Part shown: in pieces, positions 1 to 6,335 of the stretch
Position numbering within the stretch: the first letter of the stretch is position 1
Layout of the letters: the number at the start of each line of letters is the position of its first letter
Source: JAKPNF01 sp031556275
GTDB taxonomy: Bacteria > Verrucomicrobiota > Verrucomicrobiia > Opitutales > JAKPNF01
Direction: 5' to 3'
Assembly: GCA_031556275.1 (NCBI GenBank)
Contig: JAVBTG010000132.1
Coordinates: 1 to 6,335 of the forward strand
Length of the DNA: 6,335 nt
The notes under the pieces: generated by a model
Databases searched by the model: none
What the model saw: only the letters and a program-made list of their open reading frames with translations
Told to the model about the DNA's origin: nothing
Translations under genes and position numbers: made by a program

Positions 1-2611
1 CGACGGCGCGGTCGAATTCGTCGCCCGCAGTGATGCCGTCGTCGTAGAGTTCGTGCGCGATTTTTTCCACCTGTTCCTCGATGGCGGGGACGCTTTCGGG
101 CTTGAGGACGGCCACTGCCTGAAAGAGGCCGCGCCCCGTGAATGTTTCACTGGAGCGGTTGTAGGCGTAGGGGCTGTAGGCCTCGCCCAAGGCTTGGCGC
201 ACGCGCAGGCGCAGGCGGTCGCTAAAAATTTCGCCGAGGACGTTTAGGGCGCGGACTTTTTCCGTGTCCCAGGCGTCGCAGGTCGGCCAGACGACGAGCG
301 AGGCGGCGCGGGGCAAGTCGCCTTCGTAGAAAAAGTCCTTTTCGCCGGGGGCGGGGAAACGGATTTCTGTGGCGGTTTTGAGAAGCGGTTTTTTCGTCTG
401 GCGCATTGGGAGCGCACCGAGGGTGGAGGCGACGGTATCGAGGGCGGCTGTTTCGTCGCAGTCGCCCACGATGGAGATTTCCAAATAGCCCTGCGCGAAC
501 TGCGGGCGCATCCATCTTTCCAAGTCGGCCATCGTGGAAGCGAGCGCTTCCTTTTCGGGCGGCAGACCGAAGTAAGGGCTGCCGTCGGCGAGGTAGCGGG
601 ACACCTGGTCTCCTATCGTTCCTTCCATTGTGTAGCGGGCTTTGCGGTAGGCTCCTTCGATGGATTGGCGGGCGCGGCCTTGGGCCTCGGGCGAATAGGC
701 GGCGTCAGTGAGATAGGCTGTGATGCAGTCGAGGGCGAAGCGCAATGTCTGCGGCTCTGTCTGCACGCGGAACACAAAGGCGTCTTCGGCGCATTGGAAT
801 GTAAGGTTGTTGCGCATGCCGTTGAGGGCCATCAGGCGTTCCAGCTCCGTGTAGGCGTGTTTTTTGAGGCCGCCTTTTAGGAAGGCTTCCTGCGCGAGCG
901 GAATGAGAGACTGTTCTATGGTGCCGAGGCGGCCGTCGCCCACGCGCACGAGGACGAGGATGTTGTTGGCCTCGAAGTCGGTGCGTTTGAAATTCAGGCG
1001 GACGTTGTTGGCGAATTGGATTTGGGTGACGTCGATTTTTTCGTGCGCGCGTTGTTGGGAAACGGCGCCGGGTGTCCCCCAGTCGGCATAGGCGAACGCG
1101 GATTGGGCGCGCTCCTTCGGCATCTCCAAGGGTTGTTTGGATGCGGCTTCTAGGACGGTTCGGATGGATTGCTCGCCTGCTTGCGCGGTCATGTCCAACG
1201 GGCCTGACATGTGCAGCGTGTGATCCGCGCCGTTCCAGAATGCGCGCAGGGAGTAGAACAGATCGTCTTCGGAGAGTGATTCGATGACGGGCTTCATGCG
1301 GGCGTATTTTTCGGCCGGGTGCATGAAAGTTTCTTCGGCCGAGACGCTGCGGATGAGGCCGTCGGCGATGGCGTCCGACGTGCGTGTGGAGGCCTTTTCG
1401 GCGGCTGTGCGGTAGGCGTTGTCCAGCTCGGCGCGCGCTTGGGCGATCTCGTCCGGGGTGAAGCCGTATCGAAGGGCGCGGCGCAGTTCGGTGTCGGCCA
1501 GCTCCAAGGCGGGTTTCCAGTTTTCGGGTTTGCATTCCAGCCCGAGCGCGAGCATTTCGCCCGTGTGCGCGGGCAGCGGCCAGCGGTAGGCCGCGGCGTC
1601 GGAGACGGGGGTATCCTCCTGCTGCATGCGCTGCTTGATGCGGGATTGGAGGATGCGCAAGGCGGCGTCGAGCTTTAGGAGGTAGGAGCGGCGGGCGAAG
1701 GAGTCAGCGGCGGGTAGCTGCCCTGCCCCGTAGGCGCGCATCGCGCCGAAGGAGATGGAGACCGCCTCCGCTTTGGGTTCCGGGAAAAAGCGCACGCGCA
1801 GGGGGCCGCCTTCGGAGAGTTTGCCGAAATCGGGCGCAGGTGTCTCTTTGGTTTTGCCTTCGAGGGGTGTGGAGAAAGTTTTTTCGATGTCGGCGCGCAT
1901 GGCGGGGGCGTCGAAATCGCCTGTGACAACCAGGAGCATGCGGTCGGGACGGTACCATGTTTCATAATAGTCGCGCAGGGCTTGCGCGGGCGCGTGGCGG
2001 ATGACGTCCTCCTTCCCTATTGGCAGGCGGTTGGCGAGCTGGTGGCCTGCGAACTGAAACGTGTAATAGTCTTCAAACTGGCGGTAGTCCACGGTGTCGC
2101 GTGTGCGCTTTTCGCTCAAGATGACGCCGCGCTCGCGGTCGACCTCCTTGGGGTCGATCGTCATGCCATCGGCGTAGTCGCGCAGCAGCGTGAGGGAGTC
2201 CGCCACGGTTTTGGGCGAGGCGTCGGGGAGATTCAGTTTGTAAACCGTCTCATCGAAGCCTGTGTGGGCGTTGGTGTCGCTGCCGAAGGCCATGCCGATC
2301 CGCTGAAAATATTCGACCATTTCGCCCGCGGGAAAATGGCGGGTGCCGTTAAAGGCCATGTGTTCCAAAAAGTGCGCGAGGCCCTGCTGGGCGTCCGTCT
2401 CTTGGAGGGAGCCAGACGCGATGTACAGGCGCATGGCGACGACTTTGCGGGGTGTCTGGTTCGGGTAGAGAACGTAGCGCATGCCGTTGGGGAGAACGCC
2501 CCATTGGGCATGCGGGTCGGCGTTAAAGTCGGGCGACGAGGCGCTCGCGCACAGGCCGCCGACTGCCGCGGCACACACGGAGGGAAAGAGCAAAAGCGAA
2601 GACATACGCAT
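1..2611 (-). CDS. Secreted M16-family zinc metallopeptidase (pitrilysin/PqqL-like), C-terminus cut by the window edge
   Basis: This is a large zinc peptidase, predicted to be exported and to cleave peptides in the periplasm or at the envelope. Reading the minus strand from 2611 gives 870 uninterrupted codons that run off the left edge; family members of this two-half type are roughly 900-950 residues, so only the end is probably missing. Residues 1-25 look like a Sec signal peptide, with hydrophobic residues 6-22 and an Ala-Ser-Ala cleavage-type site near 22-24. C21 is not in a proper lipobox. The inverted zinc motif HFLEH is at 80-84, and the third ligand is probably E167 in ERGVILSE (160-167). 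The first M16 N domain spans about 35-175 and the first C domain about 210-400. A second, degenerate half follows from about 525, where the motif position reads roughly AQEA, so it is probably non-catalytic. RQALGEAYSPYAY (805-817) is the conserved Arg/Tyr region of the last domain. ATG 2611 and ATG 2605 are both possible starts, and neither has a clear ribosome binding site. The substrate cannot be inferred. Confidence 0.93.
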   Translation of the reverse strand, partial: MRMSSLLLFPSVCAAAVGGLCASASSPDFNADPHAQWGVLPNGMRYVLYPNQTPRKVVAMRLYIASGSLQETDAQQGLAHFLEHMAFNGTRHFPAGEMVEYFQRIGMAFGSDTNAHTGFDETVYKLNLPDASPKTVADSLTLLRDYADGMTIDPKEVDRERGVILSEKRTRDTVDYRQFEDYYTFQFAGHQLANRLPIGKEDVIRHAPAQALRDYYETWYRPDRMLLVVTGDFDAPAMRADIEKTFSTPLEGKTKETPAPDFGKLSEGGPLRVRFFPEPKAEAVSISFGAMRAYGAGQLPAADSFARRSYLLKLDAALRILQSRIKQRMQQEDTPVSDAAAYRWPLPAHTGEMLALGLECKPENWKPALELADTELRRALRYGFTPDEIAQARAELDNAYRTAAEKASTRTSDAIADGLIRSVSAEETFMHPAEKYARMKPVIESLSEDDLFYSLRAFWNGADHTLHMSGPLDMTAQAGEQSIRTVLEAASKQPLEMPKERAQSAFAYADWGTPGAVSQQRAHEKIDVTQIQFANNVRLNFKRTDFEANNILVLVRVGDGRLGTIEQSLIPLAQEAFLKGGLKKHAYTELERLMALNGMRNNLTFQCAEDAFVFRVQTEPQTLRFALDCITAYLTDAAYSPEAQGRARQSIEGAYRKARYTMEGTIGDQVSRYLADGSPYFGLPPEKEALASTMADLERWMRPQFAQGYLEISIVGDCDETAALDTVASTLGALPMRQTKKPLLKTATEIRFPAPGEKDFFYEGDLPRAASLVVWPTCDAWDTEKVRALNVLGEIFSDRLRLRVRQALGEAYSPYAYNRSSETFTGRGLFQAVAVLKPESVPAIEEQVEKIAHELYDDGITAGDEFDRAV

Positions 2612-2660
2612 GGGATTGAAGTTAGCAAACTCAACGATGGGGATGCGAGGCATAAGCGTC

Positions 2661-2689
2661 TTGCTAAAAAATTGGGGCTTTTTTAGCAT
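2661..2689 (+). promoter_or_regulatory. Possible waaA promoter embedded in the inverted repeat
   Basis: TTGCTA (2661-2666) and TAGCAT (2684-2689) each match 4 of 6 bases of the sigma70 -35 and -10 consensus and are separated by 17 bp. Transcription would start at about 2695-2699, which is inside the longest waaA reading frame and would favour ATG 2707 as the true start, with an almost leaderless message. The match is moderate, so this is a candidate only. Confidence 0.35.
2662..2688. repeat. Perfect 10-bp inverted repeat just upstream of waaA
   Basis: TGCTAAAAAA (2662-2671) and TTTTTTAGCA (2679-2688) are exact reverse complements around a 7-base spacer, TTGGGGC. The repeat ends three bases before ATG 2692. 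It could be an operator for a dimeric regulator covering the waaA core promoter, or an RNA hairpin that hides the start region of waaA. It is not a convincing terminator, because the stem is mostly A-T and sits at the 5' end of the gene. Confidence 0.7.
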
Positions 2690-2691
2690 TT

Positions 2692-4002
<1,311 letters not shown>

Positions 4003-4003
4003 C

Positions 4004-4033
4004 TTGACAGGAGGGGCCGTAAAACGATAAAAT
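4004..4033 (+). promoter_or_regulatory. Strong sigma70-type promoter for nusA-infB
   Basis: A perfect -35 hexamer, TTGACA (4004-4009), is followed after 18 bp by TAAAAT (4028-4033), a 5 of 6 match to the -10 consensus. It begins one base after the waaA stop codon. The predicted transcription start is at about 4040, giving a leader of about 64 nt before nusA. The ATG at 4032 lies inside the -10 box, so a transcript from here cannot use it. Confidence 0.8.
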
Positions 4034-4060
4034 GGCCCTTCAACTAACGCATTTCCAATT

Positions 4061-4088
4061 AAAGTGGGATTTGTCCCGCTTTTTTTTT
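4061..4088 (+). terminator. Intrinsic terminator in the nusA leader (possible attenuator)
   Basis: AAAGTGGGA (4061-4069) pairs with TCCCGCTTT (4074-4082) across a TTTG loop, with a single G-T wobble, and the right arm merges into a run of nine T (4080-4088). This is a textbook Rho-independent terminator shape. It lies downstream of the nusA promoter and 15 bp before the nusA start codon. It would therefore stop waaA readthrough and also cut short a fraction of nusA-infB transcripts. No convincing antiterminator pairing is visible in the short leader. Confidence 0.85.
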
Positions 4089-4103
4089 CTTCACACACTA
4101 CCT

Positions 4104-5345
4104 ATGAGCAGCGAAATTTTATCCGTTTTGGAATACATGGAAAAGGAAAAGGGGATCTCCCGCGAGGACATGATCTCGGCCATCACCACTGCTATTCGCA
4201 ATGCTGCTCAAAAGGGCATCAACGCCGGACAGGAAATCCGCGTCGAGATCAACCCCAAAACGGGCGCGCTGAAGGCGTGGGCGCAGCTGAAAGTCGTGGA
4301 CTCGGTCTCCGACCCCATCACCGAAATTCATATCGAAAAGGCCCATCTCTACCTCGACGACCCAAAGCTGGGCGACACGGTGGAAAAAGAAATCGACCCC
4401 TCCTACCTCGGGCGCATCGCCGCGCAGACGACCCGACAGGCGATCATGCAGCGCGTGCGCCAGTTTGAAAAGGAGCGCATTTACGACGATTACAAGGATT
4501 TGGTCGGCGACATCGTCACCGGCACCGTCCGCCGCCGCGAACGGGGCGACCTGATCGTCGACTTGGGCAAGGCCGAGGCGATTTTGCCCCCGCGCGAGCG
4601 CATTTCCGGCGAGGATTACGCGCCGGGCGAACGCATCCGCTGTTTGCTCTTGAACATTGAGAACAGCCAGCGCGGGCCGGAGATCATCCTCTCGCGCTCC
4701 AGCTCCAAGTTTGTGCGCCGCCTGCTCGAAGTCGAGGTGGCGGAAATCGCCGACGGCACCGTCGTTATCGAGGCGATGGCCCGCGAGCCCGGCTACCGCA
4801 CGAAAATTTCCGTCTCCAGCGCCGACCCCAAGGTGGACCCCGTGGGCGCCTGCGTCGGGGCGCGCGGCACGCGTGTGACGAGCATCGTGCGCGAGCTCGG
4901 CGGCGAAAAGGTGGACATCGTGAAATTTTACGCCGACCCGGCCGAAATGCTGCGCGAGGCGATCAAGCCCGCACGGCCCGTCAACATCCGCGTGAACGAT
5001 GTCGAGCGGCGCATTTACTTCGAGGTGCCCGAGGACGATCTTTCCATCGCCATCGGACGCCGGGGCCAGAACGCGAAGCTCACCTCCAAGCTGATGGGCT
5101 GGCGTCTGGACATCGCCAAGGAAAGCAAGGGCGAGATCACGACGGCCGAGCGCATCCGCAAGGTCAGCGACAATTTCGTCCAGCGCTTCGGCATCACGGA
5201 GGACCAGGCCAACGCGCTGGTCTCCGCCGGGATCAACTCTGTCGAGGCCTTCCAAGATGTCGAGGCCGACGACCTGCTCGACCTCGGTTTCACCGCCGAA
5301 CAGGCCGCTGAAATTCTCGAGAAGGTGCGGCCGACCAGCGCATAG
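4104..5345 (+). CDS. nusA: Transcription termination/antitermination factor NusA
   Basis: NusA binds RNA polymerase and nascent RNA and modulates pausing, intrinsic termination and antitermination. The start at 4104 gives MSSEILSVLEYMEKEKGISR, the typical NusA N-terminus. The in-frame ATG at 4032 is rejected because it would place a promoter -10 box and a terminator inside the gene. Of the 413 residues, 1-130 form the polymerase-binding N-terminal domain and 135-200 the S1 domain (VGDIVTGTVRRRERGDLIVD). KH1 covers about 228-290, with its loop VGARGTRV (251-258), and KH2 about 297-345, with AIGRRGQNAKL (316-326). A single helix-hairpin-helix module lies at about 358-405 (RFGITEDQANALVSAGI). 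E. coli NusA (495 residues) has two such acidic repeats, B. subtilis NusA none. No Shine-Dalgarno sequence is seen; the leader is U-rich, then CA-rich. It is followed 57 bp later by infB, as in many bacteria, but rimP is not upstream. Confidence 0.97.
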   Translation: MSSEILSVLEYMEKEKGISREDMISAITTAIRNAAQKGINAGQEIRVEINPKTGALKAWAQLKVVDSVSDPITEIHIEKAHLYLDDPKLGDTVEKEIDPSYLGRIAAQTTRQAIMQRVRQFEKERIYDDYKDLVGDIVTGTVRRRERGDLIVDLGKAEAILPPRERISGEDYAPGERIRCLLLNIENSQRGPEIILSRSSSKFVRRLLEVEVAEIADGTVVIEAMAREPGYRTKISVSSADPKVDPVGACVGARGTRVTSIVRELGGEKVDIVKFYADPAEMLREAIKPARPVNIRVNDVERRIYFEVPEDDLSIAIGRRGQNAKLTSKLMGWRLDIAKESKGEITTAERIRKVSDNFVQRFGITEDQANALVSAGINSVEAFQDVEADDLLDLGFTAEQAAEILEKVRPTSA

Positions 5346-5402
5346 TTTTGGGCTAGCCTTTTTTATCACGTTTCTTTTTTTCAATCCGACCGACCCACAC
5401 GC
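5346..5402 (+). other. nusA-infB intergenic spacer with U-rich leader
   Basis: This 57-bp spacer has two T-rich runs (5357-5364 and 5371-5381), then a C/A-rich stretch up to the infB start, with no purine-rich ribosome binding site. A palindrome, GGCTAGCC (5351-5358), precedes a T run, but its stem is too short and its loop too tight for a credible terminator. Read-through transcription from nusA is the likely source of infB mRNA. Confidence 0.5.
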
Positions 5403-6335
5403 ATGAGCGTACGCATACACGAACTCGCCAAAAAACTCGGCATGGAGAATAAAAATCTCCTGTCGCTTTTGAAGGACCGTGGCTACGCGGTAAAGAGCGC
5501 ATCCAGCACGATCGACAACATCTCCGCCGAGGCGCTGGAAGAGGAATTCAAGGCCGTGGCCGCGCCCGCCGAGCCAGAGGTTGCCGCCGCCGTCGAGGAA
5601 ACGCCCGCCGAGGCCGGATTGCCGCAGGGACGCAGCATCGTCAAGAGCGCGGAGGAAGTGCTGGCCGAACGGCTCACGCAGGAAGCCCAAGCCAAGGCCG
5701 AGGCCGAAGCGGCCAAGGCCCCCGCCGCGACGCCGACGAGCGCCGCGCAAAAGCCGGCCGCCGTGAAGGCGCCCGTGCCTCCCCCGCCCGTCAGCCGCGC
5801 GCCCGCGCCTCCCCCTGCGCAGAGCGTCGCGCGCCCTGCCCCAGTGCCGCCGCCCGTAAAAGCCGCGCCGGTCGTGCCGCCGAGCACTCCTATTTTGCGC
5901 ATGAGCGCGCCCGTCGTGCCTGTGACGCCCGCCCCTCCCGCCGCGCGTCCGGCGCCTACGGTGCCTGCGAGCGCGCCCCGAGCGGCCGCGCCGGTTCCCC
6001 CGCCCCCCGTCCCCGTTTCACGCCCCGCGCCCGTGCCGCCGCCCGCCTCCAAGGCGGCCCCCGTCGTGCCCTCCGCCACGCCGAAGGCCGACGAAGCGAC
6101 CGTCGCCCCCTCGGGAGACACGAAAATCCTTTCCGTCAAGCCGCCGATCATTGTGCGCGACTTCGCCGTCGCCATGGGATTGCGGCCCTTCCGCCTGATT
6201 TCCGAGCTGATGGAAATGGGCATCTTCGCCTCGATGAACCAAACCATCGACGAGGAGACCGCCAAAAAGCTGGCGGAAAAACACGGCTTCATTCTTGAAG
6301 TGCGCCACCGCGGCGGCCCCACGGCCGACGCTTCC
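5403..6335 (+). CDS. infB: Translation initiation factor IF2, N-terminal part (gene continues past the window)
   Basis: IF2 is the GTPase that brings initiator tRNA to the 30S subunit and promotes subunit joining. Only the first 311 residues are in the window; the GTP-binding domain and the initiator-tRNA-binding domain lie beyond the edge. The start MSVRIHELAKKLGMENKNLL is the characteristic first IF2 N-terminal domain (residues 1-50). A charged, probably helical segment follows at about 78-106, then a long linker of mostly Pro, Ala and Val (about 107-237). A second IF2 N-type domain begins at about 242 (ILSVKPPIIVRDFAVAMGLR) and reaches about 300 (KLAEKHGFILEV). This domain order is known for long bacterial IF2 proteins. 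ATG 5403 has no Shine-Dalgarno sequence, but the protein alignment makes it secure. It is probably co-transcribed with nusA. Confidence 0.96.
   Translation, partial: MSVRIHELAKKLGMENKNLLSLLKDRGYAVKSASSTIDNISAEALEEEFKAVAAPAEPEVAAAVEETPAEAGLPQGRSIVKSAEEVLAERLTQEAQAKAEAEAAKAPAATPTSAAQKPAAVKAPVPPPPVSRAPAPPPAQSVARPAPVPPPVKAAPVVPPSTPILRMSAPVVPVTPAPPAARPAPTVPASAPRAAAPVPPPPVPVSRPAPVPPPASKAAPVVPSATPKADEATVAPSGDTKILSVKPPIIVRDFAVAMGLRPFRLISELMEMGIFASMNQTIDEETAKKLAEKHGFILEVRHRGGPTADAS
5712..6113 (+). repeat. infB: Low-complexity Pro/Ala-rich coding tract in infB
   Basis: Short imperfect units such as GTGCCGCCGCCCG (5848-5860 and 6031-6043) recur in a very GC-rich tract that encodes the IF2 interdomain linker, with runs such as PVPPPPVSRAPAPPP. 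The protein is probably unstructured here. The tract keeps frame throughout and is likely to vary in length between relatives. Confidence 0.7.

Larger units (their letters stand above)
2612..2691. promoter_or_regulatory. Divergent intergenic region between the M16 peptidase gene and waaA
   Basis: These 80 bp must hold the 5' control signals for two genes transcribed away from each other. The sequence shows a 10-bp inverted repeat at the waaA-proximal end and a further TTAGCAA half-site at 2622-2628. No strong consensus promoter for the peptidase gene is visible, and neither gene has a purine-rich ribosome binding site at normal spacing. Confidence 0.6.

Noticed and set aside
705..1535. A 276-codon Arg/His-rich open frame on the minus strand
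   Set aside because: It overlaps the M16 peptidase in another frame of the same strand and has the Arg/Pro/His-rich composition typical of frame-shifted GC-rich coding sequence.
1..2611. Lipoprotein assignment for the M16 peptidase from Cys21
   Set aside because: The residues before Cys21 read VGGL, with Leu at the position just before the Cys, which does not satisfy the usual lipobox. An ordinary signal peptidase I site nearby is a better fit.
1982..2686. A 234-codon open frame on the plus strand opposite the M16 gene
   Set aside because: It is antisense to the signal peptide and catalytic domain of the peptidase, and its product matches no recognisable family.
4032..4103. In-frame upstream start for nusA adding 24 residues
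   Set aside because: The extension would translate through the intrinsic terminator, its ATG sits within the promoter -10 box, and the resulting residues do not resemble NusA, whereas MSSEILSVLEYMEKEKGISR at 4104 does.
5350..5364. Possible terminator between nusA and infB (GGCTAGCC followed by T)
   Set aside because: The palindrome allows only a three-pair stem with a two-base loop, which is not a stable terminator hairpin.
4119..5750. A 543-codon open frame on the minus strand opposite nusA and infB
   Set aside because: It lies wholly antisense to two confidently identified genes, matches no recognisable family, and is rich in Gly, Ala, Arg, Leu and His as expected for the complement of GC-rich, C-ending codons. 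The lack of stops is a compositional effect.
5483..6322. A 279-codon Gly/Ala/Thr-rich open frame on the minus strand within infB
   Set aside because: It is the antisense reading of the Pro/Ala-rich IF2 linker, where complementary codons give Gly, Ala and Thr. It overlaps a secure infB frame.

Overview
The window reads as a stretch of chromosome from a Gram-negative, fairly GC-rich bacterium. It carries a lipid A Kdo transferase (waaA/kdtA), so the cell makes a lipopolysaccharide-type outer membrane. NusA has a single C-terminal helix-hairpin-helix module, IF2 has a long Pro/Ala-rich N-terminal linker, and none of the four genes has a clear Shine-Dalgarno sequence. Together these fit Verrucomicrobiota (perhaps Opitutae). 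That placement is an impression from protein style, not a demonstrated assignment.

Layout. Positions 1-2611 on the minus strand hold most of a large secreted M16-family zinc metallopeptidase whose C-terminus lies beyond the left edge. An 80-bp divergent intergenic region (2612-2691) contains a perfect 10-bp inverted repeat that overlaps a possible waaA promoter. waaA runs rightwards over 2692-4002. One base after its stop lies a near-consensus sigma70 promoter (TTGACA, 18 bp, TAAAAT). It is followed, still upstream of nusA, by a strong intrinsic terminator at 4061-4088. nusA occupies 4104-5345, and 57 bp later infB (translation initiation factor IF2) starts at 5403 and runs off the right edge. 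No RNA genes, mobile elements or CRISPR arrays were seen.

How the parts fit together. nusA and infB form the familiar transcription/translation operon core, here without rimP upstream and without ylxR/ylxQ between them. The most interesting signal is the promoter-terminator-nusA order. NusA stimulates intrinsic termination, so a terminator inside its own leader is a ready-made negative feedback loop. The same logic is known from Bacillus subtilis nusA. The same terminator would also stop readthrough from waaA. waaA and the M16 peptidase are envelope genes and look functionally separate from the nusA-infB unit; waaA also differs clearly in codon choice from its neighbours.
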